DNA of 64,000 nt, from the NCBI GenBank assembly GCA_031002005.1, contig CM061914.1:188498685-188562684 (forward strand), read 5' to 3'. Within the stretch, counting starts at the first letter, position 1. Each line of letters begins with the position of its first letter. This DNA comes from Vandiemenella viatica (taxonomy: Eukaryota > Arthropoda > Insecta > Orthoptera > Morabidae). The notes below the pieces were generated by a model. It saw only the letters and a program-made list of their open reading frames with translations, was not told the DNA's origin and ran no database searches. Made by a program: the position numbers and the translations under genes. This document shows positions 37,001 through 50,659 of this stretch, piece after piece.

Positions 37001-40000
37001 CAGACCATGGATTACCTGTGTGCTTTTAAGCATTGCCAGTTTTCAACAACACTCAAAGACCTACAGACAGGAAGAGATTAAGGCAACTTTGTCCCATATT
37101 GGGCAAAACGATTTGATGTCTGGACACGAAAAAGTAATCTAGCATTGTTAGCGACTTTGACCGTAGCAGAATGATCGGTCTCCGGGATACGGCTTTGTCG
37201 TACCGTGTCATCGCGGCTGGTATAGGTGGCTCTCTGCTACGATAGTCGATAGATCGCCATACACAGTGACGAGCAAGTAAACAAGTCCCACTTCAATTTG
37301 TCCAATAGTGATGGCTGCGTGCATATGACATGCTACTGTGATGAATGCAATTGTCCAAACTGCACTGTGAGTGCCAATATGGGCAAACAAGTGTGATGAT
37401 TTATAGCGTCAACTATAACATGCCGTTAGTCTATGTATTGAGGGCTGGCAATAAAGGATGTAAGCAGCAACCATTTTTTTTTTAATTTTGTCGTTTTGTT
37501 CATCTGTAGGGTTGGGTAAAGGATGGATTGAAGAAAATAATGATCCACAACAAAGTCAAAGGTGAGGTCATCCCCTTCCCCCCAGTGGGAAATTGAAAAT
37601 TGTTATTCCACTGCTAAGCCATGGTCATTGTCCCTCCATACGTGTCAGTTTCTAAGGAAACCACGTAATGCGTATTTTTTTCGAAAAAACCGGTAGTTCC
37701 AATAATGAAACTTGCTGGAATTTAGAGAAGTGTCATTACTGATAGCCAGGATTCCAGCAAATAACAAAGTTGCTTCTAGAAATACTAAAAAAGTGTTTGT
37801 TACCCAAGAGCTAGACCCTGTAATGCTCAGAAATCATTTTCGAAATAAGAAAGGCTTAGTGAAAAGAGCATTTCAAATACTGTATTGACCAGGTAAATCA
37901 CCAGACTTTATGTATTCTAATTGATATCGGTGAGCAAGAATTCAATTAAGAAATAATTTGTGAAGCTATATGAAGATCTAAAACATAGGAAGGATTCCTT
38001 TATACATAGAAATTGAGTGGCATGGACTTTAAATTAATCTGCTTAGCAATTTTGAGCACAAGAAGGTTTTTGCATTAGATACAAGAGATGTGTTCCTCAA
38101 ATTCTTGCCGAGTACAGAATTCATATTTAAATTTTATAATATAAACATATGGATAATGGAAACAAAGAAACTGCCGTAAGGCACTGAAAATAAGATAAGA
38201 ACACGTAAAAACACAAACATGTTTTTGTGTTTTTACGTGTTTGTCTCGCCCTCCTGCTTTCATCTGTGGTAAGTGACGGGTATCTGTTTATTTTCCCTAT
38301 CCTATAATATAAACACAAAAATAATAATATTCCAAGTTCATTTAAATTCAGATAGCATTTTCAAGAACATTTTTAACAATAAACAGTATGGGATGAAAAA
38401 TCAAATCTGTGGGCATCATCAAATTATACACTTCAGTTTGGCATGTTAAAAAAAAAACTCAGAACATCCGTTTTCAATTGATTATGTGGATCAGAGTTAT
38501 GAACATTGTTTTTTCTCTTTAATTTTTTTCAGGGAGGACGTGGCAATCCATGAAGTCACGTATCCGTACAATTATTCTTCAGCCGGACAAATATGGGTTG
38601 AGTGATGATGATTTTAAAAAACTTGGTGGTAAGTTGTAATTTTTATTCTTAGTATCAGTTTGCTTAAAGACATAATTTTCAATCAAATAATTGACTGATT
38701 TTGCAGTGGGTTAGTGAAATGTGTAATAAATTTGGGAAGGTGACTGGTCAGTAAAACAGTTCCGTTTTAGCACTGTAAAGTATTTGTTAGGTACAAGTAA
38801 CAGTTAATGGCAGTAGACTGGATAAACATGAAAGAAAGTAATACATCTTCACCTGGGAGGGATAAACGCCTGTGTAATTGACGGGTAGTGTGTGCGATTA
38901 TTTGATCAAGGGAAAAATAATTTTGAAACGTTTTAGTCATGCTATGGTCAGGAATTACTGTGAATACATAACAATTCCGATCTATATATACAGGGTGATT
39001 ATAATTAAAGTTTAAGTTTCAAAAGCGCTCTAAAAAACGAACCACTGATTAGAATGACGTCAAAATTGAACGGCGTATTATTGAAGGGGGAAAGAACATG
39101 AACCAAAAAAAAAGTTCCAAATTTTAGTGACAGATGGCGCTGTAAGCATCAGAATTTCGTCTACAAATGACAAATCATAAAACATATCCCATCAGTTGGA
39201 AATGGGCTTCGTCTGTCCACAGAATTTTCCACAGCCAATCATTGTCCACTTCCATGCGAGCAAGAAATTCCAAAGGAAAACCCACTCTTGTTGGCACATC
39301 AGTAGGAAACAATTCCTACACATGGCAAATTTTGTCCAGATTACATTGCAGGATGTTTCGTAGAATGTTATGCACCGTGATGTTCAAGCAATTCTCCATG
39401 CACTGCATGGTTGCGCACCACCGCTCAACGCCTCTTGAACTGCTGTGGCCATTTCTTCAACTACTGCCGAATCACAGCTTTAGCCTCCTCAATCTGACTG
39501 CACGTCAAACGAATCTGAATTTTCGAATTTTTTCATCATTTTCACCAGACCCATGACAGTCATCGGTCCAACGCCTTTTTTCATACCCTTGAGGGTCCTG
39601 AACTTCTGCAGAACTACTGGGGCAGAATCACCGTTCATGTTCTTTCCAGCTTCTTCAATAATACATCGTTCAATTTTGACGTCATTCTAATCAGTGGTTC
39701 GTTTTTTAGAGTATTTTGAAACTTAAACTTTAATTATAATCACCCTGTATTTAAATGTATGTTTGTCATCTATGTGTTCCTAAACCATTCATCAAATTAT
39801 TATGAAACTGGCGAGTTGTCAAGTGTGCAACTGCATAGGTTTCTGACCAAAAAAAATCCGAAAAAAAACCCCTCCTCCTTTCCACCCCCTTATTGTCAAT
39901 GTTCTTTATACAAAGTTACAGTTTCAACCCGATTTTGAAGGAAGTTTGCGTATGTATACTTTAAAACAAACAGATAAATACTGTCTGCATTCAGCCAGAC

Positions 40001-43000
40001 AGATCTGAACCCGTGTCCTGTTTAAAGCGAGGCCAGAGTCCCTCTCGCCCGTCTTGCTGGTAGGGAATTTGAGTATCTCTGATTAATGCCTTGGGGGAGT
40101 CTAGCTTTGCCAGCTCGTCACCAGAATTCAGAGCCACTGCTGATAAACAGTCTGACCTCAGTAATATGGACGGAAGTAGGAATTAAGTGTTGGTCTGGGG
40201 TGGTCAGAGTTTTGAGAGAATACTATTTGTATCCGATTGTACCCTTGTTGCAAACCGGTAGATGGTGTTAAAAGTTCAACAGTTAACGTGCTAAATTATT
40301 GGAAAGTTGTTCTGCAGAGCTGATAGATAGAAACAGGGTCAGTGCTCAAAGTCTTACCGCGTGTGACACATAGAAAGTTGTGGGACTGCCCTTGTAGATG
40401 AGAAGATTATGGGACTGATGTGGAGAAGTCTACCGAAACATTTTCTCAAATTGGCAGGAAGGTATTTAGAAGAGGCATTCTAATTTGAAAGATTTCCTGT
40501 ATTAGAATATGGGAAATGGATTCTATCCTTAGAATAATGTGTACCTAAAACTGAAATGCATTGGTCTTGGCGTCAGTTATGTATTGATTATGATATGGTT
40601 TAGGAAACTTGTCTGCCATGTGTGATGGTTAGTTGTGGCATTAGGGTTTTGAAAAATGTTTTTGAATTTCTGATTGAAGGTCAAATGGCACTGATACCGT
40701 GATCTGGGTCATATGGTCTTAGTTTTTCATATGAGATGGGCAGCAGCTTTTTTTCTTCAGATTTTAGGCCTCGTTGAGATCATTAGATGGGGTAGAGGAA
40801 GGATAATATATATTATTTCTATGAGGTTTTTGTCACCAGCCATTATCTTCCTTCATACCTAATCGAAATCAATAAATGAGGTTTATACATTAAGGTTTCG
40901 GCTATAGTCACGTCGTATTTTGAGAAAGTAAATTTTCCAAATTTGAACCTTAATGGGCGAAATTATCAATTTCTAAAATGCATTTTTTTTTAATACCACA
41001 AACCATTTATTTTCCTGTATTCCTAACCAAAATCAGAAAATGAAGTATCAGTGTAAAGATTGAGATCTCCACTTTGGTAACATTATATGTTAAGGAAGGA
41101 ATTTTCGGAAGTCTACCCATAAAGGGCAAAAAAGTATCAATGTTTCAATATGTGTTTAGTGATTAGTGTTTTTGTATTTTCTGTCTGTTCGCACCCCACA
41201 TCAATCATCTAAAGGTAAGTGGTGGCTCATTTCCCTATCCTAATTTAATTCCTTTTGGCAACCCTACCAGGAAATAATAGGAGCTAACTAGCGAATGGAT
41301 TTACAAAAAAAGGGATAGTGAAATGAACCACCACTTACCTTAGATGATGGTGTCATGGGGGTAAACGCATAAAAAAAAACATAAATCACAGGAAAAACAA
41401 TGCAATTTCGAGACTTGTCAACAGGAGAAAATGGAGGGAGGGTGGTGTGTGAGACTGCTTTACAAACAGACATTCACAATGGATCTACCAGAGTAATTGA
41501 ATGGATCAAAATTGAGATATAATATTGTACAAGCTTTTGATTTGCATATTTGTCCCCGCCTCTTGTATATCTTGTTACCGGTCATAAGTTACATAACGCC
41601 ATTAATTTGTACTCAATCGTTGCTGATGCCATCACAAATATTTCCTGATTCCAGTTATCAGTTCGTTTCTAGTAATTGTAACAAGTTATTTCAACATTTT
41701 TCGGATATGGTTATAGTACAGTAAACTTTTCCGATAAACATGCTGTACATTTGGCTCATCGCCTTCTATTTGATTAGCAAAGGAGCTGTAAGAAAGTACA
41801 ATTTTATTAAATTCAAACCGAGGGAGAAACTTATTTCTTGCAGTACTTTTCAAGACAGCAGTATAGTATCATAGTAACTGTGTGTGGAAAGTAATAATAG
41901 TATTTCCAGTACATTCAGAAGAACAGTTTGTATCCAACATCATTTGTTTCCCCTTTTTTGTTTTATAACACTTTGTCCTTTGGGAGAGTGCATAAACCAA
42001 GTAGCTTTTGCCCTTTTGATTCCAGAATGTAAATTACATACGGAGTTAATTAAGGGAGGGAAATAAATATCCGCATGTTGTGTGTTCTGTTCCTCATTTT
42101 AACTGTGAAAAATGTTATGAAAGGAAAGCTACGTGGCCTGGCTCGGAACTCCCCCTCCCGGCACGTAGCCTTCCAGCCAACCACTCCCCCCCCCTCCCCT
42201 CCATAGACCGAGCCACTTAGTTTGTGCATGGTCCCTTTAAGTGAAAATATCTTAAGTTTTCTGATGTAATTAATTGATTTCAGGTACAAAAACAACTACA
42301 CGGAAACGCTCATTGAACGTGTCTCGGGAGAAGCAGACTTCATTGGCAGACGACAGCAGCGATACTGAAGTTGGTGCCACAAAACGTTCGTGTTGTTGTG
42401 AACTTCTAGAGAAGATAAGGACCGACATGAAAAAGTATTCAAATCCAAACAAAACGTGTGAATGCTGCTGTTGTCGTAGAATAAGGATTGTTGAGGAGAA
42501 AATAATGCGAAACGGTTACAGAACCGAACGAAGTTTTGCAGATGAAGACAACTCTCTAGAAGAACCTGAAATATTGAAGACCTTGAACATCGTAGGAGTT
42601 ACTGCTAGTGATAAAAATGGTGCGTCAGCTCGACTACACAATACTAACTTTACCGATACTGACATCAATTCCTTAGGTAGTGATATATTAAGGGAAAACT
42701 TGGAAAACCCGTCGGCACCTGTTTCAAATAAAACCGCGGAGGGTCCTAGAGAGAGAAAGCGTAAGCTGTATTCTCATCCAGCAGGTCCTGTTAACTTGAA
42801 ACCAAATGCCAAAGATAACACACATAGTCTCATAGCTGAAACATGCAATCAGTTGGAATTTGGAAGTACGGATTTACTCTCTTCACCCCCCAAAAAGAAA
42901 AGAGCAAATGTTAAAAATGGTGCAAAATGTTCTGCAAACAAAGAAAGTTCTCCCATATCAAGAAGAGTGGATTTTGTGGAAGCGAATAGTTTTACAAATT

Positions 43001-46000
43001 TGGATTTAGGACTTGGGAGTCCAGACAGGTTAAATGCAATTTGTATTGAATCTGTAGCTCAACAGAGAAAAAGAACAGCGGGAGAAAATCTGATGTTTGA
43101 AGTATCTTTTTCAAATTTTGAACGGGCTTCTCCCCATTCTAAAAGATCAAGTACGATTAAAGATAGATCGGTTAATTTTGAAACGTCCTCCCCAATAACA
43201 AACGGTAAGACGAAAGAATCTCGTGGTGTAGAGTTTTGTGCTGGCATGGAGATACATTTAGCCGAAATCAGTAATCCAAGATCTGATTCCAGGAATTCTA
43301 AAAAGGTTCGTGAAAATAATGTTGGCACGAGTCTATCAGTCACGATTCCAGAAAAAGATTGTGTAACGCCTATTCAAACTGACAAAAATCGTACAGCATC
43401 TGAAGAAGACCCTGATCAAAGTGATTTTGCTGTTCAGTGTATTCCACTTTCACAGCCTTGTAAGTGTAGTCAGAGTAATTCAGAAACTGAGGTTAGTTCA
43501 AATTGTGTAAGTAATATAAATTTAAAGGACCATTCGGTCAGAGTGAATCGTGAAAATGAAAATGGTTGCTCGAGTCATTCAGAGGTGGAAGATGCAGCTC
43601 TTCATTTGAGTATCAGCTTGTCAGCCGGTGAAAGTACTGTAAGTTATACGTTGTCTGAACAGAGAGAATTGGATGCACAAAATAAAAGTAACATAGCGTG
43701 TGAAATAAATGACGGTGAAAGTGAAATACGCAAGACAGAAAACTGCAGCAATGAAATTGCCCGATTTAGTGGTATTAACGTGCTTTGCAGTGAAGGAGAA
43801 AAAGATGTGGTTGATCTGAGCAGCAGTACATCTAAATTTTCAGATTGTGAGGTGCAGAGAAGTGGAGTGTCCAATTTTGTTCCTGAAAACTTCATCAAAA
43901 TTGAAAAATCTTCCTCTGAATCGAGAGAGAATGAATTTTCTTCCAAAGCGGGGTCTACTGAATGTGAGTCCTGCTGTTCGAAAGTAAAAAAAGAAGGCAG
44001 AGATCACAGTTATGAAGAAATATCAGTTTTAAATCCAACTGAAAGAAATCTAATTACACTAGCAACGTGCAGCTCTGTCGGTCCGTTCACCTCCGAGGAT
44101 GGTGGATTGCAGAATTTCCTGAAGGAAGATAAAAATTGGGTATTTGAAAAGTACTTTGACAGTATGAAACCTTACGCTCCTCTGTTGGAACTTCCACAAC
44201 CTAGTTGCCACACCAATGATTCAGTTGAAAAGTGTGTTGAACCTGCACCCCCTACTATTATTCTCTCAGATTCTTCCAAATCTTCTCTCGTCGTGGGAAG
44301 TCATACATCTGAATGTAAAGATTATTTAAATAAGCCAAAGATTAACGGTATAAAAGCAGCATTGTTTCCTTTAACGTACAAGGAAATAAATTATCTTGAA
44401 AACAGATATAGAAAATTTAGTTGTAGCACTGAAATTATTAGACGACGTAAGGTAGATGCGAGAACGACAAAATCTTTGCCCTGTGGCAATTTGCTTGAAA
44501 AGGGCATTATGTGAAAGACCCAGGTTTTATCAAATGCAAATCTGCGAGTAGTTGTAGCACGGAAATTGCGCTGCAGTCATTACGTAATTGGAAAATCGAG
44601 AGCAGTGGTGTCGTTTTGCAACCAAAAGGTTGTTTAAATAATGAATCCGCTAATTGCGAAGGAAACGAAGTAGCTGTTGTTGATATCATCTCGGTTGGCA
44701 GCAAGTCCCAAACATCAGGAACCAAAGTCCCTTATTGTATCAAGCATGAAGTATCTAGTGGTGCAGAAGAAAGTGCAAACAGCTGCCAAAGCTCAATTGA
44801 AATCAAGAGTGAAAAACTAAGTGCTTCAGAGCCTGACGAACAACGTAGTACGGAAGGTGAGTTGTCTATTGCATTGATGAAAAAATATTCTTTGCATTTT
44901 GTGATTATAAGCATTAAATTTCACAATGGGAAAAATCGGTTATTCTTGACTGCAGGAGTGGATTGCCCATGTGGGGAAAATGGAGACGTTATTGCCGGGA
45001 GAAGTATCCAGCTGGATTCAGTTCAAAACTCGAGTGGTGTGAAAGAAACTGTCACTGTGGATGATGTCGATGTCCTGTGTGGTATTCCAGACAATGCACC
45101 CAAGGTGAGGGATTGGGTAACATTTTATATTAGCAAATTTAAATGAGTTGCGATAACACTAAAACCGGTGGATCACATCGGAGGAAGGATGGGTAAAGCA
45201 GATGAGTTACTGACTGCAGACAAAGCTGTCAGGGTCGTAGCGTATACACTTTACAATATTTTGGAAATATCCTTAGTTGTGTTACAGATAAGACATATGG
45301 CAAGGGGTACAGATACCAGGTGCGTAAATATGAAACTGAATTTTTTCATAAGAAATACACCTTTATTGCATAAAAATGGTACAAAATACCATATTTCAAG
45401 TATTGCCCATTGCTAGATATACATTTTTTCCCATCTCTATGGAAATTTATGAATGCCACCAATAAAAAATCTCTTGACGCAAACCTGTCATTGAGCCATT
45501 TTTGTATATTTTCATAAGAACTGAAGCGCTGCTCAGCGAGTGTGTGTCCCATCAATGTAAAGAGGGAGCTATCGGATGGAGCTTAGTCGGGTGAGTAAGC
45601 CTCATGCATCAGTATCTCCCAACTAAGTGCTTCAATCATTTCCTTGACCAGTCTTGCTATATGTGATGGTAAGTTGTCAAGAAGCAAAATTACTTTGTTA
45701 CCCTTTCTGGTATTCTGGTTGTTTTTCCTGCAATGCTTGATTCAAATTGATCACCTGCTGTTGATAATAGTTCAGAATTAACAGTTTCAACAGGTTTTAA
45801 GTAACTCTTAATAGATCACACCATTTTGATCTCACCAAGCGCAGAGAGCATTGTCTTCCTTCCACAGCGATTTGGCCTTGGCCTTGACGTTGATGTTGAC
45901 GGTTCAGTTACCCATGATCTTTTATGCTTAGGGTTCTTGAAATATATACACTTTTCATCACCTGTCACAATTCGATGGAGAAATGACTTTCTGTTATACC

Positions 46001-49000
46001 TGAGAGCAGCATTTCACACATGGTTTTTCTTCCTGTCTGTCAGTCAGTTCATGTGGAACCCATTTTCCCATCTTCTGGATCTTTCCCATCGCTTTTAAAT
46101 GTGTGGAGACAGATTCCCTTGTTACATTTAATTGGTCTACGAGTTCTTGCATTTGGGCACCATCCTCATCCAACAATGCTTGAAACTCGCTACCCTCAAA
46201 CTTCTTTGGAAGTCTTCCACTGTCTTCGTTGCTTATGTCAAAATACCACTTTTGAATTTTTTTTTAAAACCACTCAAAACGCTGTGATTTACCGAGAGGA
46301 CACTGACCGTAAGCTTCAACAAGCATTTGATGCCATTTTGCAGCAGTTTTCTTTAAATGGTAACAGAAAATCAATGATGTCCACAAAACGTAGTTTGGAG
46401 GCTCAAAACTCAAAATGTTCAACATTATTGAAAACTACACTGTCATTTGAAACTTGTAATGTTGTGGGGTAAAAATGGGTGTCAGATGTAAAAAAAAAAA
46501 AAAAAAAAAAAAAAATGGTGACAATGATGCAATCTGATGGTAACTGCATTGATAGCTAGAGCCATCTGTTGGCAAATTCCGGTTTCATATTTACACACCT
46601 GGTATGTAAACACGCAGACCTCCTTCTGATACTTTTGTCACGTGTCTCAGTGCTAGCGAAGGTTTTTACCAAAATATTGTGAGCGTGTTCGTTGCGTTCG
46701 TCCTGCCTTTATCTGTGGTGAGTGATGGGCTTACTTTCCCTATTCTTTCTTCCTTATAATGTTAGGTATATGCAGTTTATTTCTGTTTTGAAGGTCAGTG
46801 GTTTTATTGGAATTTTTCTGTGAAATGAAACGAGATTAGTGACCCTGGAGACTATTCATTTTGTATTACCAAGTAATTAAATTATTGCCTCTGATGGTTT
46901 CCACTTACTCAAAAATGAGATTTCTCTTGTGAAAATTGTTCTGTGGAACCATTCATATTTTTACGTTTTCAGTAAATTGCACATTTGATGTTAGTGCTTA
47001 TGGCATTTCCTCAGACTGAACTCTTGATTTCTTGTCATCTCTGTTGCAGGAAATACATTCACCTCATGATACTTCCAAGGTTGCTGATTTACCAGTCGTC
47101 GATCAGCAAGGTAAATGTTTGGAAATTTGTATCTCAGTTTTTTTGGTTAATAAGTCTTCGATCTTAGCTGCTTGTTGATATTTAAGAATTTTATGATCGT
47201 TGTGATTTTAATCTTTGTTACCCACTTAGCAACAGAGCCGTAATCATCTGACTTGAAGAATCTCGAACACAAATTTATTATGAAAGTAATATTATACTTC
47301 AATTTAATAGCAGCACAAGTAACCTGAAATTTCCCAGTGCGGGTTCCCCCCCCCCCCCCAACAAATTATGCCCAAACATTGATGCACTAATTTTTTTGTG
47401 CGCCTCTTTTTCTGTTTAACTTGGGAAGATTGTATTGAATTGTGTTTTTATCCTTTGTGTAACTTTAATGCAGTGATTTCCCCTTGCCTTTTGCATCCTT
47501 TGCCGTTAGCCTTCTGGTATTCTTCCAGTCTTAGGACGAGGGTGCTCCGGAGGTGTAGTCACTAATCTGCTCTCTGTGGAACATTCTGACGAAATGTAAC
47601 TTGGACATGGTATAGCAACTTAATGCTGTACAAGTAAATATACAAATTTGGATGAATATAATGCCATTTAGATAGGCGTGAGAACTGTTAATGTTCGCAT
47701 AACTCAAATGAATGCAGCCATATTTTTAGGTCAAAGAAATTACAACTAATAATGAAGAGGGAAGTCAAAATACAGAATTAATGTTTATAATAAGCAACAA
47801 TCTTGGAAATCAGTCAATTTCTATAATAGAGATTTAACTTCTGAGAGACCTTTACGGTATTTATTGTAATATTGTCGTGACTGTGCGAGGAGTAAAAGCC
47901 CTTTTGCAGTCTTTAATTTATGTGAATAATTTTAATTATTTGTGTCAGTAACAATGCAAGGAAAGAACTGCCGTGAGGTAATATTTCTATGAAAAGGACA
48001 GGTAAAATACACCCAACACTCACCAAAGTTGAAGGGAGGAGGGCAGCACCAACGCAAAACACACAATGCAAATATTTTGCGTTAAACCCTTTGTCAAGAT
48101 AAGAAGTGGTTGAGCTCATGCAAGTCTTGCGGTCAACACAACCACTCGTGCAATATTTGTATTTTATGTTTTTGTTTCCATGGTTTCCCAAATCACTCCA
48201 GGCAAATCCAGGATGCTTCCTTCAAAAGGCCATGGCCGAATTCCTTCCCATTCATTGCCCCCCCCCCATCCTTTCCCGTCTCTTAAAGACCTCGCTGTTA
48301 GAGAGACGTTAAGCAGAAAAAGGAAAAAAAAAATCTGTTTTGTGTTGCTGCTGCCCTCCTCCCTTCAACTTCGGTGAGCGTTGGGTGTATTTTATGTCTT
48401 TTTCCATATAAATATTTAATTATTTCTAATATGATTTCCTCCCCTTTTTATGGATAAAGTATGTGTTAGAACTGTATTGTGATGAATTGTACATGAATTA
48501 TAGATATATTGGGTTTATGAGCAATACTTTTCAGTCGTTATAACTGTTAACAGTTGCTGAAGTCGTGAGGAATTGTTCAAGAACAGTGTCAACAAAAATA
48601 ATTGAGAATGGTGTTAAAAATAAGTGATTGCAATATGGAAATCAGATATTTAAAATTTGATGCTGCCTTAAAGACGGTAATGTTACGTATGCAGGAACAA
48701 GCATCAGATACCATGTGCTAGCAGAGGAATGCCCATTAAACCCTGATGGGCTAATGTGTATTCATTCTTACAGGCTACATAAAAATTATACATAAAGAAA
48801 ACAAGGAGGTGCAGGAAAATTGGCACAGTGTAGATAGAACCGAAATGCAAGGTTTAAAGTAGGGGTGGCTAGTGTTGCAAATTGAAAAGAAACAAAATAA
48901 AAATTTTTTCAGCTTTGTGAAAATACGTGAAAAAAACTTTTAGGCCCCCTTGTTTTTTTCTAAATTTGTTTTTTTTTTTTTTAATTTTCAGAAAACAATA

Positions 49001-50622
49001 TATTTGATAAATTATAGTTTTATTTACGGAACTTACATTTTACATGTGTGTTTTAAATCTTGCTGAATCATATGTCTTACATAATGATTCACAAATGTAT
49101 CTATATGGGTAACATAATTTTATTCATCTATGTTAGAACTACTTTCACTACTATCAGCACTACAGACACTAGTTTGGTCGGTGTTGGAATTTTCTGTTTC
49201 TTCTTTTGTCTCCTCTAGATCCATAACTTCAGAAATAGTTACATTTTCTTTTACTGGTTGTTCTTGTATTGTACTCAAAAGCTTTTGAGATAGCAATTTT
49301 AAATTGTGAGCAAAGTAGACACTCTGCATAAAAACTGCACCGAAAATTCTGTATTACAGTCTTATAAGTTTGAATTTAAATCTATTATCATACAAAATAG
49401 GAGCTTTATTTCTTTTTCAATCGTTGGTTTACGCCAACGGTTGCAAGGAATCGAGTCATAATTACTGAGGATTTAATGACTCAGTATCACTATACGCTGA
49501 GAGTTTAACAAGTATATGAATATAAGAAAAGCACAATAAGTAATAAAAAGAGGCAAAAATCCATAGATAAACTTAAAATTCCTAATTTTTTGAAAAGATC
49601 CGTAGGTCTACAGATAAATTCGTAGGGCTGGCAGCACTAGTTCAAATAGCGAGTATCAAACCAAACAACGGGGAACGGGGATTCCTTCTTGCGCAACCTA
49701 GCCTCTTCGGGAAGTCCCCGTTCGTAAAAACTTCAGTCAATATTGCCAATATTTTCGTAATTTTCTTTTCAACTGAATCAGAAAAATATAGTAGATTTAA
49801 AAATTAAGATAAGAACTTAGTTATAAACTCTAAAACAGTTGTATTAAACGATAAATGCCTTACAAATTTGAGATTTAGTATTTATGAAAAAAATGCGTTC
49901 CCAAAAAAAAACGTGTTTTATTTTCATAGTTTTTTATGGTTTTTTTTATTTTTTCAAGTCAGGAAAAAAAACGATTTTTACAACACTAGGGGTGGCCAAC
50001 TCAAATGATCTTGCGGGCCACTTTTGAAGTGCATCATAACTCCGCGGGCCGCTTATAAAATTATATATCCTCACTAGACATTTTTTGGAGTGAAAAATTG
50101 AAACATGAGTTATTGTGTTTACTATTCTTCTTACATGTAAACATTGATAATATAATAATAATGATACTAAACGAACATTGTAAAGAAATATATAACAATA
50201 AAAATGGAATATAAAAAATATTTTGTCAAAGTGTGATGAATCTCGCAGGTCGGAAAAAATGTTAAAGGCCGCGGGTTGGCCACCCCTTGGTTTAAAGATA
50301 GTTTATAAAATTAAATGGATTGTACTGCGAGACGGAGCAACACATCAAATAAATCAGTTACGGATCTGGTTAACAGCATGCAACAAGACCCGGACATGAA
50401 AATCGACAAATTGTTAGTGGAGTGAGAGTAATTATTTGACTTTAGGAGGTGAAATTTAACAAAATAATGAAGAATTGTAAGAACAGCGGACTAGTGAAGT
50501 AGAAAAAAGAATCATGTTATGAAACAATATTTTTAATTAATCCCAATCCTAATAGGTGAGGGGTAAAGTTTGAAGTAGAGCAAACTGTGTCCAAAGTGAT
50601 GTATTTGAGGTGAAAAAACTTG

Positions 50623-50659
<37 letters not shown>

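Noticed and set aside
39167..39556. 129-codon + strand open frame
   Set aside because: It lies between mariner-type inverted repeats, and the real remnant is on the opposite strand (WTDEAHF block).
44495..44525. Mini-intron to explain the exon 7 frame change
   Set aside because: No GT...AG pair of workable length joins the two frames; a 1-nt indel at the AAAAGGG run fits better.
49120..49329. 69-codon acidic - strand frame as a small gene
   Set aside because: It lies wholly inside the inner hAT-type element and shows no start context or conservation evidence.
50330..50430. Protein-like run SVTDLVNSMQQDPDMKIDKL as an extra TERF2IP exon
   Set aside because: No acceptor and donor in a compatible phase could be placed, and inclusion would break the phase agreement between exons 9 and 10.
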